A stretch of DNA of 64,000 bases from Apricaphanius iberus (lineage: Eukaryota > Chordata > Actinopteri > Cyprinodontiformes > Aphaniidae): positions 1,550,001-1,614,000 of the forward strand of contig JAPXFQ010002822.1 in NCBI GenBank assembly GCA_028564705.1, written 5' to 3'. Under the pieces are notes generated by a model that was not told where the DNA came from, ran no database searches, and saw only the letters and a program-made list of their open reading frames with translations. The position numbers and the translations under genes are program-made. Of the stretch, positions 33,471-45,669 are shown in pieces; position 1 is the stretch's first letter; each line of letters opens with the position of its first letter.

Positions 33471-35465
33471 ATTTTCTTTGTTATAGGAAGTAAAAGGTTG
33501 ATAACAGGACATGGAGGATGTTGACTTGGGCTGATGTCATGACGTCATGAGGTGCCCTGAGCTACGCTGTGCTGCAGTGTTCAATATCTATTAGCACTGA
33601 GGTTGGAAGCAGAAGAGGAGGAAGACCAGCTGCTTCAGAGAAGTGATGAGAAATTGCTCTTTGAAGGAAACTGTTTACCTGAAAGAGCTGTTCTAAAGAC
33701 TACCTATTTTATGCTCTTTTTATTTTGCAAAATTTTTGAGGAGAAATGTTTGAATAATAAAATTAACGCTGAGATGAGTAATGGATCATATGTTAAAAGA
33801 TTTTAACTGGTGACTTATTCTCTCTTACTGACGGCCTAGCCACTCACAGTAACTCTCTTAAGGCCAGTTACACACATAACCGGGTAAAAAAGCAAAAGGA
33901 ATTTAGAAATAACCGGATAAGTGCATTTTTAAGCACACTGATAACACACCAAACATGTAGGGGGCAGTAGTCCTCCTAAATCCTACCCACTCAGAGTAAC
34001 TTTCTACTTTCTAACTTCTACACAGAGCAATAATAGAGCTTGTAGAAAACAAGCTAGCAAAAAGCGCTAGGCAAATTGATGATGCCAACACAGCTCTGAG
34101 GGCATAAATGCTGTTTCTGAGTGTAAACACAGGTCTCACAAGTGATGCTGGAGCATTTTTTGTTGTTTCCACAGAGAACCAACTCTGGTTACATCTGTCC
34201 ACACGCCGAAGAGAAAACAAAGATCTTCGCATTGCTGCCTTTCTCTAGCGAGGACGGGTCACTGCTCCACTCTGGCACCCTTTTCTTTCTATGGCTTGTT
34301 TCGTTTCGCCATGAAATTAGACAAGTAGTTACAAAGCAGGCAATGATAGTGAGCACTGCTCCTCCTGGATGCTGCTCCACTAGTTAGCCATTCATTTTTT
34401 TTAAACTATCATCTTCAATGACTCAGTTGTTCATAATGAGGAGCTGCTCAAAAGATTTGATCCGTTCCTGAACGTGACATCACCACTTCAGGGAGAAGGA
34501 GGCTGGAAAAGGATGGACAGATCGGGATCAGCAGAGTGCAGCAGCTGGGGGGCTCCACGCGGCCACGACCACGGGGCAAATGTGCACCAGATGCTCGGGG
34601 CGTGCGTGTATGTGGGGGTGGGGGGTCTGTTTTGTGGCACGCCATGGCAACACAGATGTTATCTGAACATAGTATGTTCGACACCTCAACTTTAGACCAT
34701 TTTCCCAGAAAAACAAAAACATGATCAAATCTGAAAAAATGAACTCGATTTATGCATTCAGTCTCAAAGAAGGAGCAGCTTTCAGGATTCAAAGTGTTTT
34801 TTATATATACCAAGGATACTGCAGATGCTGTCAGAGTTTATTTGAAGTACTTAAACACAAACCTTCTCTCTCTATTTTGTTCATATTGTAACTTTAAAGT
34901 CAGCAAAGCACCTTGGAGTACTGTACAACCTACAGTATCTGGTTCCAATTCTGTGATTCCTCATATCAGGTGCTTTATAAGAGGTTTGAATGCTCAGGTC
35001 GTTTTTTGTGGATTCAAGAGGCACAGAGGAGTAATAAAATCCACCATATGAAGCTGACGCACTAGTTTTACCTCGCCACTGATGTTAGGAGGTAAACGTA
35101 GGTGAATAACGCTCAAACTGAATTTCTTTTGATAGGAATTTATAGGATTCCTTGCAGTTATGGGCAAAATTACACTGAAATATCCAAACGTGGCACACGT
35201 GGGAGGTCAAGAACCATGTGGAGTTAAAGTTTCATTTTGGGTTCCTTTGAAAGATAAACCTCTATTGCTGCCCACCCCACACCCCCCTCGCCAAAACTCG
35301 CCACCAAAAGTCTTTTCCTGATGTTACTGGAACTGAGTTACAGATGTTTGAACACACAGAGAAGAAGGGTTTAATTTTTAGGTGCTTCAGTAAACATCCA
35401 TCCCCATAGAAAACTAAGACCTTTGTGACCTTTGCGTATACAGACAGACATAAGGGTGGAACGTA
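33471..35465. other. Mixed unique sequence, no supported gene
   Basis: A short GC-rich patch at about 34490-34640 carries a 121-codon minus-strand frame rich in Pro/His/Arg without motif; I reject it as coding. CATGACGTCATG at 33538-33549 is a perfect palindrome with a full CRE core but has no promoter context. Confidence 0.35.
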
Positions 35466-35469
35466 CATG

Positions 35470-35765
35470 TATTCATACTTTTCGGTAAGGCCTTGTTGGT
35501 TCAGTACCAAACGAATCCAGCTGTTTCTTACCGTGCAGAATGTTTATGTTCGGAACTTGGAGCGCAGTGCAAAGCTTCTGCAGCGCAACTTTAAAAAGTC
35601 ACACCAAAACAGAAAGTACTGCCAGCTGTCACTAAACTCTTTTTCGGAATATTAATCGTTTCTCATGCAGCTACATTAGAAAAAGAAAGATGAACCGAAC
35701 CAGCGAACACATCTTTCAACAGCAATAAGACCCATAACATGATCTGCACTGAACTGAATGACTCA
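35470..35765 (+). repeat. Dispersed repeat B, copy 2
   Basis: The partner of 7000-7325, ending immediately before the TIR element that begins at 35777. Confidence 0.55.
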
Positions 35766-35776
35766 CCTAATACAAA

Positions 35777-36380
35777 CAGCATGTTTACATGCAGCAAGAG
35801 AAATTAAAATGATTGCCTTAGTCCGACTGAAATAAGACTTTTAAAATGCATGTATACACCTTAGTCCGGCTGAGGTCGAACCGAAACAGAGTTTCAGAAG
35901 CTCGACTATTCTACCTGAATAATGGGGTTCAAATTGGACTACTCTGCAACCAGCTCCCCTGCAGGCACTCATGCACCCCCTTGGGAAGTTAGGAGAGCCA
36001 GAAATGCGATGCAGCATTAACAACAGAAGTGTTATAAGAGGCGTGTAAGACAAACATAAACTATTCTTTAGCTAATCAGTGCATGTTTGGACTTACAAAG
36101 AGGCAATGCGTTAAAACTGTCAATATCACGCTTTAACTTTGCCTGCTTTATGCCCGACACCCACAGTTTACTGCCTGAATGCAGCTGGAAGCTAACCACT
36201 ATTAGGCTAATACGTAGGGGCATATGTCGCCATCTATCGTCGGGGAGTGGAACGTACCTCATTTAATGATTCGATTTTCTGAGTGAAATGTAAACTGGGA
36301 CTCTGCTCTCTACAGGGGGAAAACACACATAGTCAGATTACTCCAAAAAGCTCAATTTAGATGTGCATGTAAACATACTG
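35777..36380. mobile_element. TIR DNA transposon, non-autonomous (604 bp)
   Basis: The left terminus CAGCATGTTTACATGCA is mirrored by the right terminus (reverse complement CAGTATGTTTACATGCA): 16 of 17 matches. Subterminal CTTAGTCCGACTGAAATAAG and TAGTCAGATTACTCC motifs match the style of fish MITEs with GTTTACATGCA ends. No coding frame of note. The TSD is not clear. Confidence 0.7.
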
Positions 36381-37735
36381 AATGTCAAGCTGAATGTAAA
36401 TGTCACTGATACTAGAGAAAAACCAGCTGACGTCACCATGGCAACCAGTAGTATCTAATCAGACAAAGCTCCTTGTTTTGGATAAAAAACAAGTAGGAAG
36501 AATCCTGTTGATGAAAAGTGATTTTCCTCAACAGCTGCCAATGTTGCATTCAACTACAGCTGGGAGACTAGGCTGTCAAAATTTCAAAACACCTCCAAAG
36601 AGAATGAAGCATATTTTATTCTCAAATATGGACAAACTATTATTTAAAAATTACTTAACATTAAGACTGACTATTTTCAAATAGTTATATTGTTTTCTAC
36701 TTTGTTTATGTCTGCTTGTACTATTTCATTCATATTTAAAAAAAACAAACAATCAAATCTCCAGCCAGTTCTATAGTTTCTACTTTTTTAGATTACAGAA
36801 CATAATAGAACAAATTCTTTTAGGAAGTGAAGAACTTCAAGAAAACACTTCTTTTTTTAATACTTAAAAAAGTTTTAAAAAGTTATAGGTGCATTTGTAT
36901 TTATTTTTCTTGATTAAAGTGTAGGCTACTAAAAAGATACTGAACCGTGATTTAAACCAGTCAGTTTAGTTCGACGCCACTGTCTTGGTAGGTTTTCAGT
37001 TGTTCTAGGCTCCTTTCATCATAAAAAAGTTTTTCTAACATGACTTTATCTAAGATCTTAGGATACCCTGGACCCCTGCCTATTTGAGGTACAGTATTTA
37101 ACAGATTATTAACAGATTTTTTTTGTAACACGAGTGAAGTTTTTAAAAACAAATATTAAAAACAAAACTATCCCGCTTTTCGAAAATCTATCAATCCATC
37201 CATTGAGAGTAAACCCTGGACAGTTCGAAAGTCCCTTTTTTACATCCTTTAAGATAAAAGGATGTAGAAATAACTACCTTTGATTCAGATGGATACCTTA
37301 ACTTTAGTGGAGTTTATAGTTTCATTGCTCGAGCACTTGAAACAGATACTCGGTGGAGAAGGGTCTGCAGAATGTTTTCTGCCCTAATGTACAAACATAA
37401 AAGACCAAAGTAAAGTGACTGAGAATGATAGATGCCCAGTTTATTACAATGGTCTCTAAAGAGTTATAGTCGACCAGCTTTTGCAGAATTAAACCCCAAT
37501 CAGGGCTTAAATTCCATTACAAAAAATCTTTAAGGATTTTTCTTTCCTGAAGATATGGTCAAGGATGTAAAACTGAAACCATGCCTCTATTAATCTTTCT
37601 CTAAAATGCATTATACTTTAAAAAGTTTAGAGATCACGATATTAAAATCCAGCCTTTCAGCCTTTTTTTTTTGCCTAAATCCACAGAAATCCACGAAACA
37701 AAATATAAAGTAGTGATAGATCAGCTGATAACCTG
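36381..37735. other. Sparse region with one unidentified minus ORF
   Basis: Within 36961-37152 (minus) the frame ending GYPKILDKVMLEKLFYDERS, LEQLKTYQDSGVELN and a stop has a coding-like composition: mixed charged helix, no low complexity. It has no recognisable domain and no clear acceptor. It might be a terminal exon or transposon relic. The rest is AT-rich. Confidence 0.3.
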
Positions 37736-37738
37736 ATC

Positions 37739-37985
37739 GGCGACTGTGACTGGTAGAGTAGTTGGCTTGTAATTGGAGAATTGTAGGTTTAATTCCAGCA
37801 TCTGCATGTCAAACAACAGTTTGCCCCTTGGCAGGGCACTAATATCAATTTGCCCACTGAGCTCTCAATCAGTGTGTAAATATGTCTGCGTTAGAGACTG
37901 CGAATGGGTAAATGGGGCTGCAGTTTTAAGCACTTTGAGTGCTCAGAATGAGTGGAAAAAACTTTAAGGTCAGTCCATTTAGTTA
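37739..37985 (+). mobile_element. AFC-like SINE, diverged
   Basis: GGCGACTGTGACTGGTAGAG and GTAGGTTTAATTCCAGC are diverged A- and B-box regions. They are followed by TGCCCCTTGGCAGGGCAC and TTTTAAGCACTTTGAGTGC, and by the GGTCAGTCCATTTA end. It belongs to the same family as 1591-1821 but is older. Confidence 0.75.
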
Positions 37986-38184
37986 ATAATAAAGGTGCTT
38001 CCCTATCGTTGCTGTAGTCTTGAGATTTCTTCCTCACACAAATGCATTGCAAAAAAATGACAAACTAAAGTAGCTTTGATCAAATGAATGTAATGAGGAG
38101 AAACATAGTTTAACTTCTACCCCGGGACTGATCACCCTTTTGTTGTTTTGATTCTTTTAAACTTGCTTTTTTTATTATTATTCA

Positions 38185-38460
38185 GAGTTTCATTTTGCTG
38201 TTTTTACAAAGTTTATTCACTTATATTTACACGTTTTTTTTGTGCTGTTTTACAGTTTATTTTGCAACTTTGACACAGTTTGGCTATTTTTAAATATTTT
38301 ATTTAGCTATTTTTACAACGTTTATGTACCTATTTTCACATGTTATATTCCTGCTTTTTCACAGTTTTGCTATTTTAATGCTTTACCTTCCAATTTCTAA
38401 ATAGTTAAATATGCTATTCAACACATTGTCTTTAGCAATTTTACAGAGTTTAATTTGCTT
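38185..38460 (+). repeat. Degenerate T-rich tandem array
   Basis: The word GCT(A/G)TTTTTACA-(A/G)TTTA recurs about eight times at irregular spacing of roughly 30-50 bp (for example TGCTGTTTTTACAAAGTTTA, TGCTGTTTTACAGTTTATT, AGCTATTTTTACAACGTTTA). It is a decayed minisatellite or low-complexity expansion. Confidence 0.5.
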
Positions 38461-38739
38461 TTATGACACAGCTTGTTTTTGTTTGCACATTAAATTGTTC
38501 TATCTTTATAGCACAATTAAAAACTGTAAGGAGATCAAATGAAGTTAAGATATAAAACAAACAGGAACTAATATAAATAGGAAGATGAAATAAATAAATA
38601 AAAAAGAAATAAAAATATGATATAAATCTATAGTAAAGATGAAATAGTGAGATAAAAAGATACATAAAAAAATGAAAAAGAAAAATATATGTAGTAAAAA
38701 AATTGATAAAATTTAGTTAAATAAAAAGCATTTATACAG

Positions 38740-39060
38740 ACTGTAATAAATAAGTCAGTTAAAAGCTAAACTAAAACAGTGAATCTTGAGTCTGCTCTTA
38801 AAAACATGAACGCTCTCGGCAGCCCTAAGGTCTGGTAGCCTGTATCAGAGGTGAGGGCCATTATAATGGGAAGATGCCTCGCCGTGAGTGTGTGTCCTGA
38901 CTTTTGGGATGACAATGAGACAGACGCCAGCCAGAGGAGCGCAGAGGCGACGAGGATTCATATGGTAAAAGCCAGAGATAGGAAGCCCCAATACCATTAA
39001 GACACTGGTAAACCAATAACAACCTTAAAATCGAGCCTGATTCTCTTTACAGTAAAACCC
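38740..39060 (+). repeat. Fish dispersed repeat (GATGCCTCGCCGTGAGTG type)
   Basis: Ordered blocks GAGTCTGCTCTTAAAAACAT, GGAAGATGCCTCGCCGTGAG, CATATGGTAAAAGCCAGAGA and CCAATAACAACCTTAAAATC match, by memory, a repeat widespread in teleosts. Possibly the antisense tail of a LINE. No coding frame. Confidence 0.5.
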
Positions 39061-39475
39061 TGAATGCATGTTTCTGTGTTTTTATTATGTTTGAGTGTTT
39101 TTTTCTGTTCTTTAATCTTCTTTTGACATTTTATGGTTGAGACTTACCTATACTCTCTGTGTGTGATAAGCTGTTCTTCACAGGCGTTATCAGACTGGCC
39201 TTTAATGTCTGATATGCTGCCAGACAAACTGACTCTGCTACTCTGTCTTAACCTCCTGACATGCCCCCTAAAACAAGTAGTATTTACACCCCAAACAAGT
39301 ATTCAAACCCCTTCTTGAAAAACAATTTTTTCCTTCCTGACGACCGGCACAGGGATCTCTGGCGGGGGTTTCTGAGGGCTCCATAAGAAAGAAACAGTTC
39401 TTTTGGATTAGATCCACCTCATAAACAAACCATAATCAAACAATCCTCAAGTCAAATGGGAGCCACATTAGAGAC

Positions 39476-40455
39476 TTTAAAGACCCACCGTAACTCTTAC
39501 ACCATAAAAACACAATTTTTGATGTTAGTCCTCCTGCTGTTTAAAGCACTATAGAACTTTTTACCACTTCCCTAGATGTACTGGCTGAGTTTTGGTTTAC
39601 GGCAGTATGCTACAAGCTACCTATTAATATAAAAATTAAAAATTTTTATATTAATAATTTTTTTTAAAATGCAGTTTTGAGACTAGGGCCATGGCAGATC
39701 CACAAAAGAAATAAAAAAAGACACTATTAGAAGTGAGGAAAAAGAAGTGGACTGCAAGAGCTGAAAGCTGCTGGAGCTTCACTGCTGTAGAAGGCTCGTT
39801 ACGATGATTAGTCCCAGGGTGCATCAGTTCTGTGGCCGTTGTGAATCGGGTTATCAAAAGTTGCAGTATGCTGTGAGCCGCGGAGCAGTATGCTGAAGGT
39901 CAGGACCAGGCTGTTCCCGTTACGTCATCCTCTATAACAGCGCAACTCCAGCTATTCCTGTTGCCTGCTTGCTCAGAGCACAACGCTGGGAAAAGACAGC
40001 AGAGCATAATCTTTCTTCCCTTCATTGCTGTGAAATATTTTTTTTGTCAAACTGTTACTCAGTTTAGGTCAAAGTAAGACTAGCTTTTAAAACCCAGTGT
40101 TACAACTTTTCAGTTTTGTGTGATCAGCCGCTGTGAATGAGATGTTAGAGATACAGCAGGATGTACGGATGCTGAGCTAGACGTGTTGCTACTGGATTGG
40201 TAAGTAATAAATGCTTGCTCCGCGGTTATTTGGGCATGATGATGTGATACAGTGCTGGGGAAACTGTTTGACGGTTTACCAACTGACACGGTGTTAGTTT
40301 GGTGTTTCGTTGTTTTGGCGAGCTGTGAAGAAGTCAGCACACTTCTTCAGATGCGCTCCACAGAGGTTTGTTTTCACGACAGTGACGTTACGCAGCAAGC
40401 CTTAAAAGCGTGACAGAGGGCAAATATCTGCAAAGTTACGGAGTGTGTCTTTAAA
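39476..40455. mobile_element. TIR DNA transposon, non-autonomous (980 bp)
   Basis: The left end TTTAAAGACCCACCGTAACT is mirrored by the right end (reverse complement TTTAAAGACACACTCCGTAA), giving about 24-bp TIRs with two small differences. No transposase frame is present; the 76-codon minus frame at 40340-40110 has no catalytic motif. A clean TSD is not visible. It contains the perfect AT hairpin at 39622-39656. Confidence 0.65.
39622..39656. repeat. Perfect AT-only hairpin
   Basis: Arms TATTAATATAAAAATT and AATTTTTATATTAATA (16 bp each, no mismatch) surround a 3-nt AAA spacer. It lies within a TIR element. Confidence 0.9.
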
Positions 40456-40662
40456 ATTGGTGTGATATGTGCCTCACTCTTGTTCGCAATCATTGGGCAA
40501 AATATTAGAGAAATTGTAGTTTTCCAACTTTATTAGGAAGAGGAGAAAGAAACTTTTTACAGTAGTCCAGTCTGCAAGTAATAAAAGAAAGAAATGTGTT
40601 GGCTCCATAAAAAAAAGAACTGTCAGATATTTTTCAATTGACAAGACTTTAAATATTGATCA

Positions 40663-41000
40663 ATTTATTTGTTTATTTGTTTGTTTATTTGTTTATTTAA
40701 AAGGATCCCCATTAGCTGATGCCGAGACGACAGCTAGTCTTCCTGGGGTCCAGACAATACATACAAACCACAATAGTTACATTCGCAATTACTCCCAAAT
40801 ATATCACATATTTATACACATAAAAGAACAATAAAGAATAACTATACTAAAAGTACTTATTAAAATAATAATATAATGAGGAAAAGCAACATAGCACATG
40901 ACACAACCTCACCCAAACAATCCATTTATTTAAAGAGACATAGCCTACACCAAAGCAACCACAGTCAATAGGATATGCTTTTTTGCACGTACTGTACATA
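40663..41000 (-). mobile_element. LINE 3' end with AAATAAAC satellite tail
   Basis: Read on the minus strand it ends with CAGCTAATGGGGATCC, TTTTAAATAAACAAATAAAC and further AAATAAAC-type units, a typical terminus of fish non-LTR elements. The part to about 41000 is presumed 3' UTR; its left limit is not resolved. Confidence 0.55.
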
Positions 41001-42115
41001 AAATTAAGCTGACAGTACAAAAACATAGAGAATGGCTTCAAGTAAATAAATGTGAACTCTAAAATATGAGAGAAATAAAAACATTGACTCATACTGTGAG
41101 GCTTGGGGATCATAGCTGCTATTGCGTCTCCCTGCCCGGATTCCTCTGCTGTCAACCGAAAGGCTCGACTCCATCTCAGTGGGAAATAACGGGGCATCGC
41201 ACAAGATTCTCCACATATAGGTTACACGAGCAGAGCCAGAGACGAACAAAATTGCTTGCCTGCTGCTCTGAGGTCAGAATAAACTAACTGGATGTGATCA
41301 TTTTGGCAGCAGGAGCTCAGCAGCATGTAGATATTATTTCTCAGCCAAAATGTTCACAGGCTACTGCACCATTTCACAGTGAACCCCTCATGCAGATATT
41401 ATTTAAATATCTTAGGATTAAAGAATTATGATGACTAATATCTCAAGGTAAAATTGAAATTAATACTTGCTGTTGGTTTATTTTGTAAAACAAACGGTAG
41501 CAGATAAATAAACTGCAAAATTATCAGAATATTTTATCTGTAGTCATAAGGCAGGTGATAAGTAGGTAAAACACGCATATTTACATGTACCACACACAAA
41601 GGTTATCTATTATCCAGGGAGAGAGTAAAACCGATATTTATGCACATCTTTAACCAGAGTTCAGTTGTGTTTTTATAGGCTGCAGCGGTGGCGAGCCCTT
41701 CCATGTAGATGCAATTTTTCAAATAGTGTGTGTCTATTACAGATACAACTACAGTACCTGACTAAGTTTAATGTTTCGGTCTTTTCTGGATGAAAAAAAA
41801 ACTTAGATTTTACAGCTTGTAAAGTTTAAAATACTTTACCTAACAACAGTGTTGCAACAATGCATACAGAAAAGCTTACAATGTAAAGCTATGAAGACTT
41901 TAAGTTTAACATGCGGTTATTTGTTAGCTAAGAAAATATCAGTAGTTGCATATCAGCTTTTGTAGACTGGGAGGTGAGCAAAGGCCTTATATGGCATAAA
42001 TATGTATGTTAAACTTAATAATATTCTAAAAGTTCCATGGATGTATAAAAATGTTAGCGTGGAGTACGCCAAGATACTTATATTTTTCAACAATACCAAG
42101 TCCATTAACTACTAC
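41001..42115. other. Unclassified sequence
   Basis: A GC-richer patch at about 41100-41290 is open on several frames without motif. The rest is AT-rich. No gene is called. Confidence 0.35.
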
Positions 42116-42117
42116 AC

Positions 42118-42630
42118 ATAGTTGTAGTTGCCCCCCTGTGTCTGGTGAAACAACATGTCACCATCCCATGCATGAAGCTGTTCCTGAGCTGAAGAGCTAA
42201 TTTAACGACAGAGTATTGCATCCTGGGAGCATGAAGGAGCATTATTGTCGGTCCATCCTCCCAGCAGCCATAAGACTCTAGAACCAGCACTGCTCCCCAC
42301 CAATCCAATTATATATTTGACAGGAGGGAAATATCTGCAAAATTTTAGAGCGCTTCTCTAATGCACAAATACACGTGGACATTTGTACATTTTTTATTAT
42401 TATTCTGCTTGGTTGCACATTTCTTGGATTTGATATGCTACTAGTATTTTATTATGGACCACACAGTATTTTAGTGGTGTATCTGTAGTCTTACAGTCTT
42501 ACTATACGGTATATTATTTTTCAATTACGTTTTTTAATATTTTCTCTGTTTTCATTGCATTCTACATTGCTGCCATTACAGCTGATTTTTTCCTCCGTGG
42601 GACAATAAGTGATATTCTGTTCTATTTTAA
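42118..42630 (+). mobile_element. CR1/Rex1-type LINE, 3' end only
   Basis: Plus-strand translation gives FNDRVLHPGSMKEHYCRSIL, PAAIRL and a stop where family members have Y, then NQHCSPP. This matches the C-terminal end (KERHRRSFLPTAIRLYN-type) of CR1/Rex1 LINE proteins. After a 3' UTR the element ends CCGTGGGACAATAAGTGATATTC with TTCTATT-type units. Strongly 5'-truncated and inactive. Confidence 0.7.
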
Positions 42631-42681
42631 ACAAAAATTATAAAGAAATAAACACAGTGAGAGATAGCTGCAGATAGCATG

Positions 42682-42808
42682 TCACATTTTGGGATGTGTT
42701 TATTATATCATCATCAAATTGCATTTTAACATCAGATGAAATATTTTGTAATATATATATAACAATTTTAAGCTGATGACGATGTAATAAACACATCCCA
42801 AAACGTGA
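42682..42808. repeat. Long-stem hairpin (33-bp arms)
   Basis: Arms 42682-42714 and 42776-42808 are reverse complements with 3 mismatches in 33 (core TTTTGGGATGTGTTTATTA). The 61-nt loop is AT-rich and includes a TATATATATA run. One arm touches the RT relic described next. Confidence 0.7.
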
Positions 42809-42990
42809 GATGAATAAGACTGATCCAAATATAGAGTCTTGTGGAACTGCTTTGCAGATATGGTATGCTCATGATGTGTTTCAATGTTTTTCAAACTGGT
42901 TTTAGCCATTTTAATTTTTCTGGTTTAATTTGGTCAAAAGCACTGTGGATTGTCAGATTTATAATTGCTGCAATATAAAAAAGTTGCCTT
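42809..42990 (-). pseudogene. LINE reverse transcriptase relic (small)
   Basis: On the minus strand, AIINLTIHSAFDQIKPEKL corresponds to the LDLSAAFD-VDH motif, and AVPQDSIFGSVLFIS to the GVPQGSVLGPLLF motif, of L2/CR1-type RTs. About 30 residues that normally lie between them are lost and stops intervene. Only these two motifs support the call. Confidence 0.5.
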
Positions 42991-43798
42991 GCCTTATTGG
43001 TAGCAATTCCTTGGTAAAAATGTGTGTGTCAAAAAACTTCAATGTGAGAATACAAATTTGATAAATAGATCATCTACTGATAACCCGGATGCTTTTCAAT
43101 GTAATATTAGACAAGAAATAGATAAATGAACACATAAGCAACAGGATAAATTACTAGTCAAAAATAGGTCAAAGATACAGCCTTGGGTTATCCCTAAGCT
43201 AAGTGCCTACGCTGTTTAAAATTTGTTCCAAAAATGGTCTTAAAATCTTCTATGAGTAAGTAAATATCACATACATTAATTCAAGTTTTTTTTCAGACAG
43301 TTGACAGTCTAAGTTTAGAACCCAGATATGACTTATTTTTGTAAATTTGCAGAATTTTAATGCCAGCCAAGGATTTGTTTCAATCTAAGTGAGATGTTTT
43401 GATGCCATAACCCAAGACATTTGTTTTCTACATGTAAACAATAAACACCAAGAAAGAACAAAAGTGAAAAGACAATCCTCTCACATGAACTCAAAACACT
43501 CTACAGATGTGGTAAAAAAAGTCCAAAATAATTAGAGAAACACTGCTCATGCATAAAACAAAACCAGGTCTTCATTTTTCAGTTTTCCTGAAATATGAGA
43601 AAGGAGGCGTTGTAAATTTATCAGCTTTTAAAAACTGAAGAATTTGTTGTCCCAAGACTGAAAACAGATACATCTAAACATTTAACAATATGTATGCTAA
43701 CGCATTTCCCATTTTAGGCATGAAGATGTTTATGGTTAATGCCACAATCTATGGGTCATGTCTGCAGTCCTTCTTCTGCTGCTTTCTACTGTTCTACG

Positions 43799-43935
43799 CA
43801 AGGCAATTTTATTTGTATAGCACACTTTCAACAACAAGGTAACTCAAGGTGCTTTACATGATTTGGTGGTAAAGAAACAACCAAAACATATGATATAAAA
43901 ATAGGTACAAGTAAAAAACAGCCATTCAGACGTAA
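43799..43935 (+). repeat. Fish dispersed repeat (TTTATTTGTATAGCAC type)
   Basis: AAGGCAATTTTATTTGTATA, GCACACTTTCAACAACAAGG and CTCAAGGTGCTTTACATG are the ordered blocks of a very common teleost repeat, in the orientation usually read as an antisense LINE tail. Confidence 0.6.
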
Positions 43936-45159
43936 GGGACTCTGGAGGGGAAATTTTACTAGTTTCTGGGACCTGTTTACTCACCTGAAGTTGATATTCT
44001 CCAAAAGGTTAGATTATAAAAGTGCATGCAAAATTCATAAAAGTAAAAAAAAAAAGTTAAAAAGCATAATTCAGTGTCTTTGTTTAAGGTCTAGGTTCGG
44101 TCCGGTTACTTGATGCTCCAAATCCCCTTGAAGCAAGTTACCTAGCTGGATCTTGTTTTTAAGATAACATTCAAACATGTGTACCTTTATTTCAATTGGC
44201 TAGATTTCATACAATGTATTTGAAGCATACCTCCTGGAATGGATGATTTTCTTGGCACATTTAATTTTTTTCAATAAAACAACAGAGTTATGCATTTTTG
44301 TGAAGCAGTTTGCAACAAGCATTGGTGTCTGATGTGTTTTAAGCGGTGCAGCGAGTTCCTGTAATCCAAAACACCTTGTTTTTCACCACAGTGTTAGGAC
44401 ATAAATGCTTCTACCCTTCTCTTCCAGAAAATAATTTATGGTGCACGCTGCTTTGAAAAGATCCTATCAGATGGTAACCATGTGTCGTATGAATTCAATT
44501 ACTGCACAAAGAAGTTCCTCTAAGGCAGGGTCAGGGGCGCTGTTAGATGTAAAGCTGTACTGGGGCACACATAACTCAAATCTCTTTCCATAAAAAGGAT
44601 CCATAAAGGTCTGGTGCATGTGTAAAATCTGTAACACCGTATTTTAGATGAACCTAATATGCTAGGTACTGCTACTGCGCTGGGGCTGCTGGAGCTGAAG
44701 TAGAAAGTGAGATAAAATAGATAAATCTGCTTCATGAAAACTGTGTCTGCGCTAAAGTAACAGAGGCAGAAAATTCACAAGTCGTGGCCTTTCAGTGTGG
44801 TTTTTCTGGGGTTTTCCCACATAGCATAATATTGGGCTGAGCTTTTCAACACAGATAGTTGGTGCCAGGAGCTTTCCAGCGACATTGGTGTTATATTTAT
44901 AATCAATTGTTTTGTGTTGTACATGTGTAGTTCTTAATTCATATTACAGGATCTTCTTCATTAATGTTTTCCTGTTATATTGGTTGTTTTTGTTTTGTTT
45001 TGTTTCTTCTTTTTTTCCCACTTCTCTGCCACCCAACAGGAGTTGGAGAATGTGTTCTTGCTTGTGTCCATAACTTAAAAAAAAATTATAATACTGTGAT
45101 GCTTTGCAGAGTGGTTCAATGAGCAAATGTGCTGATGTATAGTTTGGACTGCTCCAATT
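43936..45159. other. AT-rich sequence, no supported gene
   Basis: The 71- and 82-codon minus-strand frames lack motif or splice context. Nothing else is recognised. Confidence 0.4.
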
Positions 45160-45174
45160 AGAAAAACACACACT

Positions 45175-45669
45175 GAAGGAGCACGGTTGCACAGCTGGTA
45201 GTGCAGCTCACATCACAGCTAGAAGGTCCTGGGTTCGATTCCCGCTGGGGACGCTGTGGGTGCTGAGGATATGTCTCATCAGCACCCACACCCTGGGTAG
45301 GGTTGGCGAAAGGGCATTTCTGTGTGGAGTTTGCATGTTCTCCCCGTGTTCCCTTGAATAGCTAAAGTGAGCTACTCCCACAAAAACATGCACTAGTTCT
45401 GGGCTGTACACTGCCCCCTCCTGCCTGACCGGGGCACCTGAGGGATTGGGGAGGATCTGGCTGGAATAACATGCTACGTCCAGCTGGGGGATCCCCACCT
45501 CCTCAGGTGAAAAGAAGGGTTCATCACTCCTCAAAGCATGAAGGAGGCTTGAGCCCAGTGTAGGCCTCTCCTGGGGTTGGCGGAGGGAGAGCAATGCCCA
45601 GGACTAGACTTAAAGATGGACACTGGGTGATAATGGGAAAAAAACATGGGATAAATAAAAAAGAAAAAA
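45175..45669 (+). mobile_element. tRNA-headed retroposon with 15-bp TSD
   Basis: A tRNA-like head (GCACGGTTGCACAGCTGG, with B box GGTTCGATTCC at 45232-45242) is followed by a body including GTGTGGAGTTTGCATGTTC and an A-rich end (ATAAATAAAAAAGAAAAAAA). Perfect 15-bp duplications AGAAAAACACACACT flank it (45160-45174 and 45670-45684). At 495 bp it is long for a SINE. Its middle (about 45255-45290) holds a perfect 12-bp inverted repeat. The 128-codon antisense frame through it is not a gene. Confidence 0.8.

Noticed and set aside
33538..33549. CATGACGTCATG palindrome with full CRE core
   Set aside because: No adjoining promoter or exon; a single 8-bp core is expected by chance at this scale.
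34448..34813. 121-codon minus-strand ORF in a GC-rich patch
   Set aside because: Pro/His/Arg-rich, overlapped by open frames on the other strand, no motif, splice or promoter context.
45208..45594. 128-codon minus-strand ORF
   Set aside because: Lies antisense within the tRNA-headed retroposon at 45175-45669; no independent support.
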